Shown here piece by piece: positions 8,637 through 16,544 of a DNA stretch of 64,000 nucleotides. The translations under genes and the position numbers were made by a program. Source of the stretch: Silanimonas sp. (GTDB taxonomy: Bacteria > Pseudomonadota > Gammaproteobacteria > Xanthomonadales > Xanthomonadaceae); NCBI RefSeq assembly GCF_027530345.1, contig NZ_JAPZQK010000006.1, positions 124,001 through 188,000 on the forward strand. The letters run 5' to 3'. The notes below the pieces were generated by a model. That model searched no databases. It saw nothing but the letters and a program-made list of their open reading frames with translations, and was not told the origin of the DNA. Every line of letters starts with the position of its first letter. The stretch's first letter is position 1.

Positions 8637-9835
8637 GCGTGTTGTCCGGCGGCATGGCCGGAAGCCGAGGCCCATTGGAAGTTGTAGCCACCGAGCCAGC
8701 CGGTGACGTCGAGCACTTCGCCGACGAAGTAAAGGCCCGGCACGCGACGGCTTTCCATCGTGCTGGACGAGACTTCCTTGGTGTCGACGCCGCCCAGCGT
8801 GACCTCGGCGGTGCGGTAGCCCTCGGTGCCGCTGCAGACCAGCGGGAAGCGGGCGAGCATCTCGGCGATGCGCTGCAGCGGCTTCGGGTCGAGCTGCTTC
8901 ATCGGTCGGCTCTCGAACACGGTCTCGCACAGGCGCTCGGCGAACCGCTTCGGCAGCAGCTCAGCGAGGACCGTGCGCAGCTGGGCGTCGGGCCGCGCGG
9001 CTCGCAGGGCCGTGAGGGTTTCGAGCGCGTCCTGCCCGGGCAGCAGGTCGAGTTCGAGCGCCTCGCCCGGCTGCCAGTAGTTGGAGATCTGCAGGATGGC
9101 CGGGCCGCTGATGCCGCGGTGCGTGACCAGCATCGCGTTGCTGAAACTCGTCTTGCCGGCCCGTGCGGTGACAGGCAAAGCGACACCGGCCAGCTCCGCC
9201 ATCTGTTCCGCCGGCTTGCCGCTCTGCGTAAGCGGCACGAGGCCGGCGCGGGTGGGCAGCAGCGCATGGCCGAACTGCTTCGCCAGCGCATAGCCGAAAC
9301 CGGTGGCGCCCATGCTCGGGATCGAAAGGCCGCCCGTGGCGACCACCAGCGATTCGGCCTCGACCACGCCCTGCGACGTGGTGATGCGGAAGCGCGGAGC
9401 GCTTTCGGCCGCGCCCTCCCGCGTCTCGACGGACTCCACCGCGCAGGACGTGCGCACATCGACGCCAGCGTCTTCGCACTCCTTCAGCAGCATCGCCACG
9501 ATCTGCTTGCTGCTGTCGTCGCAGAACAGTTGGCCGAGCTCCTTCTCGTGGTACGCGATGCCGTGGCGCTCGACCATCGCGATGAAGTGCGCCGGCGTGT
9601 AGCGGGCGAGTGCGGACTTGCAGAAGTGCGGGTTGGCCGAAAGGAAGTTCGCCGGCGTGGTGCCGGTGTTGGTGAAGTTGCAGCGCCCACCACCTGACAT
9701 CAGGATCTTCTTGCCGCAGCGGTTGGCATGCTCGATCACGCGCACGCGCCGGCCGCGACGACCGGCGGTGAAGGCCGTCATCAGCCCGGCCGCGCCGCCG
9801 CCAATCACGACGACGTCGACACGTTCAGCCCGCAC
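8633..9835 (-). CDS. yhiN: NAD(P)/FAD-dependent oxidoreductase, YhiN/HI0933 family
   Basis: 400 residues. The N-terminal Rossmann motif is VVVIGGGAAGLMTA, followed by the HI0933 hallmark CGKKILMSGGGRCNFTN and, near the C-terminus, GLYFVGEVLDVTGWLGGYNFQWA, which completes the FAD site. The length is normal for this flavoprotein family. The cellular substrate is unknown. The start overlaps the 3' end of yaeQ by 11 bp and the stop overlaps tatD, which indicates a three-gene transcript yaeQ - yhiN - tatD. Confidence 0.92.
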   Translation of the reverse strand: MRAERVDVVVIGGGAAGLMTAFTAGRRGRRVRVIEHANRCGKKILMSGGGRCNFTNTGTTPANFLSANPHFCKSALARYTPAHFIAMVERHGIAYHEKELGQLFCDDSSKQIVAMLLKECEDAGVDVRTSCAVESVETREGAAESAPRFRITTSQGVVEAESLVVATGGLSIPSMGATGFGYALAKQFGHALLPTRAGLVPLTQSGKPAEQMAELAGVALPVTARAGKTSFSNAMLVTHRGISGPAILQISNYWQPGEALELDLLPGQDALETLTALRAARPDAQLRTVLAELLPKRFAERLCETVFESRPMKQLDPKPLQRIAEMLARFPLVCSGTEGYRTAEVTLGGVDTKEVSSSTMESRRVPGLYFVGEVLDVTGWLGGYNFQWASASGHAAGQHA

Positions 9836-10370
9836 GCTGGTGCCACACGGGCGTGACGCTGACCGAGCCGCCCTCGCCCATCAGCTGCACTTCGCCGTCC
9901 TGCACGAGGCACTGCAGGTCCATGCCGCGGGCGAGCAGCGGCGCGAGCGCTTCGGCCGTGCCCGCCGGCAATTCGACGACGTCGAGGTTCGCGCAACGCG
10001 CCAAGCCGGCAGCGTTCTTCTCCCACCACAGGCCGAAGCCGCGGCCGCTGTAGCCGACCACCGTGACGCGACGCGAGCGCCCACAGGCGCGACGCACGTC
10101 GGCCTCCTCGGGCTGGCCGAGTTCGATCCAGTGCTCGATGTCGCCGGTGAGCGAGCGCAACCACACGTCGGGCTCGCCCTCGCTGCTGATGCCGCGGCCG
10201 AACTCCAGGCGCTCCTCGGCGAACAGGCCGAAAGCGAGCAGGCGCACCATCAGGCGCGCATCCGTCTCCGACGGGTGCTGCGCCAGGGTCAGCGTGTGCG
10301 TGGCGTAGTAGTGGCGATCGAGGTCGGAGACCTGCAGCGTCGCGCGGTGGACGGTGGCCTTGAGCGCCAT
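9825..10370 (-). CDS. yaeQ: YaeQ family protein
   Basis: 181 residues, the expected length for YaeQ. Landmarks are the start MALKATVHRATLQVSDLDRHYY, ARLMVRLLAFGLFA, and DIEHWIELGQPEE. YaeQ has a PD-(D/E)XK-like fold. It was first described as a suppressor of RfaH loss, and its enzymatic role is unproven. It appears to be the first gene of the minus-strand yaeQ-yhiN-tatD unit and overlaps the next gene by 11 bp. Confidence 0.92.
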   Translation of the reverse strand: MALKATVHRATLQVSDLDRHYYATHTLTLAQHPSETDARLMVRLLAFGLFAEERLEFGRGISSEGEPDVWLRSLTGDIEHWIELGQPEEADVRRACGRSRRVTVVGYSGRGFGLWWEKNAAGLARCANLDVVELPAGTAEALAPLLARGMDLQCLVQDGEVQLMGEGGSVSVTPVWHQRAG

Positions 10371-10425
10371 GGGAATTCCGGGGAAGAAGCGGCACGCATT
10401 GTAGGCGAGCCCGCCTGAAGCGCCC

Positions 10426-11283
10426 TCAGCACGGCTCGCAGATCGGGGCGAAGCGCCAGCACAGGGCGGTCGGCAGCGCCGCGCGCCACGCGGCTTCGTT
10501 GTGCCCCGCGTTCGGGTCTTCGAGGAAGTTCAGCCGCGTGGACGGCGATCGAACGCTGAAGGTTTCGAACATCGCCCGGGCTTGGGGCAGCATCGATTCG
10601 CTCTCCATGCCGCCGGCATACACGTAAACCCGCTGGCCGGACTTCAACGGCGTTGCTGCGGTCTCCTCGGCAATGGCCCGCGAGAACCAGTAGCTCGGCG
10701 AGAAGATGATCGCCCCGCCGAAGACATCAGGCCGCCGCAGCACCGCGGCATGCGCCATCAGCCCGCCCATCAAGCTGCCGACGATGGTGGTCGAGGCCGC
10801 CGCGGGGCGCGTGCGGTAGCGCGCGTCGATGGCGGGCTTCACCGCACCGACGAGATCGGCGAGGAAGGCCTCGCCACGGGCCGGCTTGAACTCCGGGTTC
10901 TCCCACACGCTGAGTTCATTCATCCGCGCCTCGCCACCGTGGTCGACGCCGACGGCGATCACCGCGAGGTCGTGCTTCACCAGAAGCTCGTCGAGCGCCT
11001 CGTCCGCACCCAATTCGCCGACATAACTGGTGGCAGCGTCGAAAACGTTCTGGCCATCCATGAAATAGACGACCGGATAGCGGCAGCCCTCGCAGTTCGT
11101 GTAACCGCGCGGCAGGTAGACGCGCAGCGTGCGCTCGACGCCGAGCGTGGGCAGCGCGACGGTGAAGGTCTCGAAGCGCGAGGGCGCGGCCACCGTGGAT
11201 TCGCGCACCGCCTCGGCGGGCGCCGCGGTCACGGCCCAAGGCGCGAACGCCAGAAGGGCGGACGCCAGCAGCGCGCGCTTCAC
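10426..11283 (-). CDS. Secreted alpha/beta hydrolase, esterase D/enterochelin esterase-like
   Basis: A 285-residue protein of the putative esterase family (Fes/IroE-like). A signal peptide (VKRALLASALLAFAPWAVTAAPA) is followed by RVYLPRGYTNCEGCRYPVVYFMDGQNVF, the nucleophile elbow VGSLMGG and a late histidine in NAGHNEAAW. This places it in the periplasm or outside the cell. The start is a GTG at 11283 with GGAGGCGGAG upstream, and it overlaps the TGA of the DUF3224 remnant, so the two were once translationally coupled. The track ORF that starts at 11478 joins it to that remnant and is not one protein. The substrate is unknown. Confidence 0.85.
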   Translation of the reverse strand: MKRALLASALLAFAPWAVTAAPAEAVRESTVAAPSRFETFTVALPTLGVERTLRVYLPRGYTNCEGCRYPVVYFMDGQNVFDAATSYVGELGADEALDELLVKHDLAVIAVGVDHGGEARMNELSVWENPEFKPARGEAFLADLVGAVKPAIDARYRTRPAAASTTIVGSLMGGLMAHAAVLRRPDVFGGAIIFSPSYWFSRAIAEETAATPLKSGQRVYVYAGGMESESMLPQARAMFETFSVRSPSTRLNFLEDPNAGHNEAAWRAALPTALCWRFAPICEPC

Positions 11284-11478
11284 TCCGCCTCCGGCAAGGT
11301 GTACTCGAAGCGGTAGAAGTGGTCGCCACCGGCGATGTCGGTGCCCATCCGCGCGTCCAGCATCCCGACCACGCGTTCGATGGCGACATGGCCGGCCGAG
11401 CTGCGGCGGAGCATCCGCATGCGCCAGCGTTTCGGGCGTCATCTGGACGTGGAAAGGGCCTTCGATGGTGTGGGTCAT
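11280..11478 (-). pseudogene. Decayed DUF3224 gene (frameshifted and internally deleted)
   Basis: The first 23 or so codons from the ATG at 11478 read MTHTIEGPFHVQMTPETLAHADA, a good DUF3224 N-terminus. The next frame then reads SSAGHVAIERVVGMLDAR and GGDHFYRFEYTLPEAE followed by a stop, the middle and C-terminus of the same family. Intact members are about 130-150 residues; only about 65 codons remain, split across two frames. The simplest reading is at least one frameshift plus internal deletions. The family function is unknown. Upstream it overlaps the fic stop codon (ATGA), and downstream its old TGA overlaps the esterase GTG. Confidence 0.7.
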
Positions 11479-12815
11479 GGGTGTCCCTGCTGCATGCGCG
11501 TTTCAAGATCTTCGGCAGGAAGATAGATCACGCGGCGCCCAGAACGGACGGCACGCAGCCAACCCTTATCGACAAGGTCAAGAAGATCGGCGCGCGCCGT
11601 AACGCCGCTGATGCGGTGCGACGTCGCGTGCGAATCATGGCTGTACTCCGCTTCCGGCCGCCTCAGCGCGTGATCGAGCAGCGCGAGCTGCCGATGGTTG
11701 AGGTCTCCGCGATCGGCAAGGCGTCGACGCAAGACGGCCTGCGCGCTTCCCTTGCGTTCGACATACGCGAAGAGTTCCGCCACCGCCTGATCCAGCACTT
11801 CCAGTTGCTGGATGAGGAAGTACGTAGCGTCCTGGTCGTCGCTTTCGACCTGCTGGTAGGCCAGCTCGTAGGGCCGGCGATTGCGGTACAGCAGGCGGGA
11901 AATGGAGAAGAACTCGGCGAGCCAGTAGCCGCGATGCAGCATCGACCAGTAGAACAACGCGCGCGCAGTCCGGCCGTTGCCATCGTAGAACGGATGGTCG
12001 TAGGCGAGTTGGAAGTGGAGAAGAATCGATCGGAGCACCGGATGCAGATACTGGCCATCTTCAATGTCGGGCGCGTTGGCGAAGGCGATGAGCGCCGCCA
12101 TCCGCTCCGGCAGCTGCTCGGCCGGCGGCGGCGTGTGGACGATGCGATTCACACGATGATCGACCACATCGACCCGAACGTCGCTAGGCTGCTGCAGTTT
12201 CCCAGCCTGCGAATCATCGTCCAGCGTGCCGTCGGTGAGGATGCGATGCAGCTCGAGAACCCCGTCCAGACTCAAGGGCTCGGGCGCCATTTCACGCAGA
12301 CGCTCCATGGCACGGAAATTGTTGAGGATCATCCGCTCATCGCGATTCAACGGTTCGCGACGCGAGCGCAGCATGTCCTTCGCCGCCTCGCGCGTGCTCA
12401 CGGCGCCCTCGAACAGGCTCGAATGGATGGCCTCCTCCATCAGCGAGCTGGCAAGGTACTGGTCGCGGGTGACCGGGCTCGCGGCGGCCTGCGGCAGCGT
12501 CTGAGGACCGGCGAGAAAGCGGTCCATCCGCGACACGCCGAGCTCCACCCGCGCGTGCCGAGTGTAGGTGAGCGTCCGGCCGTTGATGGCCCTCAGCCGC
12601 GGTACCTGCACAGCGGCGCTGGCACGCCGCCATTTCAGCGCGAACCACCACTCCTTGGAGGACAGCCCCGCCGGTGGGGTGCGGTGCCGCAGGGCCTCCC
12701 AGTGCAGGTAGGCCAAATCGTCGAGAGCCGCGGCGCGCTCGGCGACCGCGCGCACGCGCTCCGGCGGTAGTCGGAACAGATCGTCCAGCGTTGGGGTGGG
12801 GGGGAGCGGCTTCAT
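11475..12815 (-). CDS. Fic family protein (putative AMP transferase)
   Basis: 446 residues. The canonical Fic core HPFYDGNGRTAR is at 274-285, with the catalytic His and all phosphate-binding positions intact. The inhibitory motif (S/T)xxxE(G/N) appears as SSLFEG at 132-137, upstream of the core, as in auto-inhibited class II Fic proteins. A C-terminal winged-helix-like region (HRISGVTARADLLDLVDKGWL) probably binds DNA or protein. Fic enzymes add AMP or other nucleotide groups to target hydroxyls. Such large HTH-Fic proteins are common, often near mobile or defence genes, and their targets are rarely known. Confidence 0.9.
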   Translation of the reverse strand: MKPLPPTPTLDDLFRLPPERVRAVAERAAALDDLAYLHWEALRHRTPPAGLSSKEWWFALKWRRASAAVQVPRLRAINGRTLTYTRHARVELGVSRMDRFLAGPQTLPQAAASPVTRDQYLASSLMEEAIHSSLFEGAVSTREAAKDMLRSRREPLNRDERMILNNFRAMERLREMAPEPLSLDGVLELHRILTDGTLDDDSQAGKLQQPSDVRVDVVDHRVNRIVHTPPPAEQLPERMAALIAFANAPDIEDGQYLHPVLRSILLHFQLAYDHPFYDGNGRTARALFYWSMLHRGYWLAEFFSISRLLYRNRRPYELAYQQVESDDQDATYFLIQQLEVLDQAVAELFAYVERKGSAQAVLRRRLADRGDLNHRQLALLDHALRRPEAEYSHDSHATSHRISGVTARADLLDLVDKGWLRAVRSGRRVIYLPAEDLETRMQQGHP

Positions 12816-12823
12816 TTGAAGAC

Positions 12824-12851
12824 TTTTAAGTTTTAAGCGAACTTAATTCAA
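12824..12851 (-). promoter_or_regulatory. Candidate fic promoter with TTAAAA direct repeats
   Basis: Minus strand: TTGAAT (12846-12851), 16 bp, then TTAAAA (12824-12829), ending 8 bp before the ATG, so the mRNA would be almost leaderless. A second TTAAAA (12831-12836) lies inside the spacer, giving tandem CTTAAAA units that may be an operator. This is the most AT-rich stretch in the neighbourhood. Confidence 0.4.
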
Positions 12852-13015
12852 GTGAAGTGCCCTCGATGCGCTCCCTCGGCGGATCGAGGCTCCAGCCCAC
12901 CGGGAAAGGTTAAACCATTGATCCATATGATTTTTTCGTGCGGCGCCTTGGCGCCTCCGCCCGATGTCCTGCTACACACCCCTAAGGCGCGGACAGGGGT
13001 CATGGAGAAGAAAGC
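12852..13015. other. Non-coding interval between fic and the tRNA-like element
   Basis: No credible gene. It holds a GGCGCC-TT-GGCGCC palindrome (12942-12955) preceded on the plus strand by TTTTTT, so the U-run is on the wrong side for a terminator. It also holds a weak inverted repeat, ACCCCT...AGGGGT (12978-13000), which could form a hairpin 3' of the minus-strand tRNA-like transcript. Confidence 0.5.
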
Positions 13016-13101
13016 GCGGCGAGGGCGGGACTTGAACCCGCAGTCCTATGCGGCCATGTCGGCCGCCATCCCCTTTACCGTGGTGGGGCCCTACCCGCCG
13101 C
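13016..13101 (-). tRNA. tRNA-like element, non-canonical (possibly a tRNA remnant)
   Basis: The minus strand contains a perfect T-arm, GCGGG-TTCAAGT-CCCGC. Flanking it, GCGGCGGG and CTCGCCGC pair as an 8-bp acceptor-like stem with one G-T, and there is a D-loop-like GGTAAA between CCCC and GGGG. The middle arm is a strong hairpin, GCGGCC-GACAT-GGCCGC, not a normal 7-base anticodon loop with U33, and no CCA is encoded. I cannot assign an amino acid. It ends ten bases from the stop codon of the restriction-modification gene. It could be a degenerate tRNA, an att-site remnant, or a tRNA-like RNA. Confidence 0.45.
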
Positions 13102-13111
13102 GCAGCGCACG

Positions 13112-15946
13112 CTACGCCCGCGCATCACGCCTCGCAAGGACCTTGCGCGACGACCGCGCCTTCTTCGTATTCGTCACCGGCAGCAGCGAGGTCAGGGCCT
13201 CGTAGCGCTCGAACAGAAAGGCGATGCGCTCGGCGTCGCTGCCGAGCTTCGGCGCCTTGCGGCCGGCGGCCTTCTCCGCAGCGACATAGGCGGCATCCAC
13301 GGCTCTGTCGAGCTGTTGGTGCGCCTTCACCAGCGCGGGCGGCATGGTCAGCGGGTCGTACAGATCGGCCAGCGTGCTGCCGGGGAAGGCGGCACGCGCG
13401 TCGATCATGTCCTGTGCGGCGGCTTCAATGGCAGTGCGTGCTTTGTCGTCCAGCGGCTCGGGCCAGGGGAAGTTGTTGTAGACGATGCCGGCGGAGTAGC
13501 GGTAATCGCTCTTGATGCGACCACATGTCGTTCGAATCCACGCCATATGCATTCGCGATGAAATGACTCCGAAGAAGCAGAGATCATCGGACGACACGAT
13601 GAGGTTGGCATCGCCCGAAAGATCGTTTGGCGACATGAAACCTGAAGGCATGTAGTCACGGTTCTCGGAGAAATGGCGCGGCAGCAACAAGTACGAAGTC
13701 TTGGGAAGATTTTCGACATGAAACCGGGTGGGCGTCGGGGCGAGAGCTAGAGAACTCTGGCCCGCCTTTGCCTCTCGACCACTTTTCGCATCAATCTCAC
13801 CCAAACGATAACGACGGACTTTTTCAACAAGAGCGAGCACGGCAGGCATCGCCCGAATCGCAGACGGTTCTGCATCAGCAAGCCAAACGCAGTAACGCTC
13901 GATCCCGTTCAAGAACTCTGTTGCGCCGAACCAGCGCTTGATGAATCGAGCGGCATTGGGTTCAGCCTGCAAGAGTAAATCCCGCTCTTCTGGCGTCAAC
14001 AAGTAGTAGCCGCCATCGATCGGCTTATTGCCAATCCCGATTTCCGGCACATCACAGAGCGGCTTGCTCCGATTCAGAAGCAGCACATCGTGCGCATCCA
14101 CCAGATAGGGGTTGATGTTGCCTGCCGCAACTTCCTGCGGCTCGCCGCCCACCGTCTCGTAGTCAAACAGCCGCCTCGGGCTCGGCGGCGTACGGCTCAT
14201 GCCGACGATGATGCAATGCACAGCTGCCACGCCCTTTGCTTCGCTGTTCCAACGAAAGGTCCGATGCGCGAAGGCGATGCGCCAGCCGCGCGCCAGCAAC
14301 TCGCCCCACAGAATGCCCACCTGCTCGCCCTGGCAGATCGAGTTGGTGGATACGAAGGCGATGCCGATGCCCGTGCCTTCCGCGTAAGCCGTTGCCTTCA
14401 GATGCCAAGCGCAGACGAAATCAAGAACGCCAGCACCTTTCAGCTTGCCGGCCACGGCCAGCAGATCGGTGCGCTGCCCTTCCGTCATCAGCTTCGAGCC
14501 GATGAACGGCGGATTCCCGAGGATGTAGCTCAGCTTCTCCTTCGGAATCACGCTTGCCCAATCAATGCGCAATGCATTTTCGTGCACGATGGTCGGGCTC
14601 TTGGTCAACGGCAGGCGCGCGAAGTACTCGCCGAAGCGTTCGGCCACCTGCAGGTTCATCTGGTGGTCCATCAGCCATAGGGCCACCTGTGCGATCTGCG
14701 CCGGGAACTCCTCGATCTCGATGCCGTAGAACTGGTCCACGTCCACCAGCACGTGGTCGCCCACGCGGGTGAACACGCTGCCCTGCTTCGCGTACAGGCG
14801 GTTCAGCACCTCCAACTCGATCAGCCGAAGCTCGCGGTAGGCGATGACAAGAAAGTTGCCGCAGCCGCACGCCGGGTCGAGAAAGCGCAGCGTGCCCAAG
14901 CGCGCATGGAACTCGCGCAGCTTGGCTTCGTGGCTGCCAATCTTCTCCAGCTCTGCCTTCAAGCCATCGAGGAACAGCGGCCCGATGAGCTTCAGGATGT
15001 TCTTCTCGCTGGTGTAATGCGCGCCGAGGTTCCGGCGCGCCTTCGCATCCATCACGCTCTGGAACATCGAGCCAAAGATGGCCGGGCTGATGCGGCTCCA
15101 GTCCAGCGCCGCCGCGTCCAGCAGCTGCTGGCGCATGGTGGCGTTGAAGTTGGCGAAGGGCAGCGGCTCTTCGAACAGCTTGCCGTTGACGTAGGGGAAC
15201 TCCGCCAGCTGAGCATCGAGCGTGCTCTGGCGTTTGGTGGCCGGCGTGTTCAGCGTCTGGAAGAGCTGGGCCAGCCAAAGGCCGAGGTCGGCACCGTCCA
15301 CGCCGGTGCGCTGCGCCACCAACTCGGTGAAGGCATGGCGCGGGAAGATGCCGGTGTCGTCGGCGAACAGACAGAACAGCAGGCGCACCAGCATCACTTC
15401 CAGCGCGTGGCCTTCGTAGCCAGCGGCCTTCAGCGCGTCGTGCAGCCGGCCCATACGCTCGGCGGCCTGCACGTTGACGGGGTCTTCGTCCTTGTACGTG
15501 CGCGCCTGATAGCCCGCCATGAAGCCGAAGCGCTTCACCTGCTTGTGCAGGTCGCGCAGCGCGAACTCCACCGGCGACTCGCCGGTTTCGAGGTCGTAGA
15601 GCCGGAAGCGCGCGAAGTCCGAGACCAACAGGTACTTCGGCAGCTCGGCATCGCTCAGGCCGGCGAAGTAGTCGCGGGCCTGAGCGTGGGCTCGATCGAG
15701 GTCCTTGCCGCGGGATTTGTGCTCGACCAGCAGCACGCCCTTCCAGAGCAAGTCGATGAAGCCGTCCTTACCGTCGAGCTTCTTCACCTTTTTCTCGAAG
15801 GTGCCGACGCGACGGCGCGGCACCCCGAACACCTCGAAGAAGCCATCCCAGAAGGACTTGGCCTCGGCGTCCTCGCTGGCTTCATCCGCCCATTCGCGAC
15901 TGAACTTCAGCGCGCGGTCCTTGATCTCGTTCCAGCTCAGTGGCAT
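13112..15946 (-). CDS. MmeI-like (type IIL/IIG) fused restriction-modification enzyme
   Basis: 944 residues. The N-terminal PD-(D/E)XK nuclease is visible as D65-x9-E75-H-K77 (IDLLWKGVLLVEHKS). A helical spacer leads to a gamma-class adenine methyltransferase with motif I FLDPACGCGNF (355-365) and motif IV NPPF (478-481). A target-recognition domain follows (about 600-850), then a helical C-terminus. In MmeI relatives one polypeptide both methylates one strand of its site and cuts at a distance, with no separate methylase. The C-terminal recognition part, about 13540-14110, is clearly less GC-rich than the rest, which suggests TRD exchange. It has no S or R partner gene. Role: anti-phage defence. 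Confidence 0.88.
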   Translation of the reverse strand: MPLSWNEIKDRALKFSREWADEASEDAEAKSFWDGFFEVFGVPRRRVGTFEKKVKKLDGKDGFIDLLWKGVLLVEHKSRGKDLDRAHAQARDYFAGLSDAELPKYLLVSDFARFRLYDLETGESPVEFALRDLHKQVKRFGFMAGYQARTYKDEDPVNVQAAERMGRLHDALKAAGYEGHALEVMLVRLLFCLFADDTGIFPRHAFTELVAQRTGVDGADLGLWLAQLFQTLNTPATKRQSTLDAQLAEFPYVNGKLFEEPLPFANFNATMRQQLLDAAALDWSRISPAIFGSMFQSVMDAKARRNLGAHYTSEKNILKLIGPLFLDGLKAELEKIGSHEAKLREFHARLGTLRFLDPACGCGNFLVIAYRELRLIELEVLNRLYAKQGSVFTRVGDHVLVDVDQFYGIEIEEFPAQIAQVALWLMDHQMNLQVAERFGEYFARLPLTKSPTIVHENALRIDWASVIPKEKLSYILGNPPFIGSKLMTEGQRTDLLAVAGKLKGAGVLDFVCAWHLKATAYAEGTGIGIAFVSTNSICQGEQVGILWGELLARGWRIAFAHRTFRWNSEAKGVAAVHCIIVGMSRTPPSPRRLFDYETVGGEPQEVAAGNINPYLVDAHDVLLLNRSKPLCDVPEIGIGNKPIDGGYYLLTPEERDLLLQAEPNAARFIKRWFGATEFLNGIERYCVWLADAEPSAIRAMPAVLALVEKVRRYRLGEIDAKSGREAKAGQSSLALAPTPTRFHVENLPKTSYLLLPRHFSENRDYMPSGFMSPNDLSGDANLIVSSDDLCFFGVISSRMHMAWIRTTCGRIKSDYRYSAGIVYNNFPWPEPLDDKARTAIEAAAQDMIDARAAFPGSTLADLYDPLTMPPALVKAHQQLDRAVDAAYVAAEKAAGRKAPKLGSDAERIAFLFERYEALTSLLPVTNTKKARSSRKVLARRDARA

Positions 15947-15958
15947 CCGGCCTCTCCC

Positions 15959-16453
15959 TCAGTTGCAGCGGATGGTGCCAGCGTCCTGCGCCGGGCGTTG
16001 GCCCCGCGCGGCCTGCACACGAAGCACCTCACCGCCCACGGAACGCTTCAGCCAACCCGCCGCTTGGCCGCAGATGGGTCCGGCCGCTTGGGCCGCAGTC
16101 AGGCCCTGCAGCTCCACCATCACTACCGGCCCGCCGGCGGCGTCACTCACGCCTTTCACACGCACTGCCGCGAGTCGCTGCTCGAAGGTGAGTTGCTGGC
16201 GTTCGGCAGTCTCACGAGCCATAGCGTCGCCCGCTGCTTGGATTTGTGCCTGCATCTGGCGGGTCGCCTCACGGAGATCCCGTTCCGCCAGCTTGGCGTG
16301 CACGGCGTATTCGTAGAACGGGTAGATGGCCAGCATGACGAGCCCGGCACCAAGGCCGACCCAAAGCCGGCTCCAGGCGCCTCGGTCGGTGTCGTCACTG
16401 GCTTGGCGGCGGCGAGCCCCGAACTCCCCGGCTTCGTTTCCCCACGTCGTCAT
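15959..16453 (-). CDS. Hypothetical single-pass membrane protein upstream of the R-M gene
   Basis: 164 residues, not recognised. One membrane helix near 29-50 (LWVGLGAGLVMLAIYPFYEYAV) is followed by a charged, probably coiled-coil segment rich in Ala, Gln and Arg, and by a small C-terminal part with two cysteines (PICGQAAG and the final RCN). It lies on the same strand, 12 bp before the MmeI-like gene, so they may be cotranscribed. The start at 16453 (MTTWGNE) is preferred because GGAG lies upstream. A longer start at 16486 is possible. Confidence 0.5.
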   Translation of the reverse strand: MTTWGNEAGEFGARRRQASDDTDRGAWSRLWVGLGAGLVMLAIYPFYEYAVHAKLAERDLREATRQMQAQIQAAGDAMARETAERQQLTFEQRLAAVRVKGVSDAAGGPVVMVELQGLTAAQAAGPICGQAAGWLKRSVGGEVLRVQAARGQRPAQDAGTIRCN

Positions 16454-16544
16454 GACATCGCGCTCCGTATCCCTTCGAGGTGCCATTGGGGCCCAGCCGC
16501 AACACCCCGGTCAACCATCCCGCCCCCGCCGCGTTATCCGACCC

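Noticed and set aside
10426-11478. Single 350-codon protein joining a DUF3224-like start to the esterase
   Set aside because: The middle portion is out-of-frame Arg-rich sequence; a GTG with a good ribosome site and a signal peptide begins at 11283. The upstream part is a pseudogene.
12942-12955. GGCGCC-TT-GGCGCC palindrome beside TTTTTT as a terminator
   Set aside because: The T-run lies 5' of the hairpin on the plus strand and would be an A-run on the minus strand, so neither direction gives an intrinsic terminator.
13016-13101. Assigning a specific amino acid to the tRNA-like element
   Set aside because: No 7-base anticodon loop with U33 can be placed; selenocysteine was considered because of the 8-bp stem, but no UCA anticodon is present.
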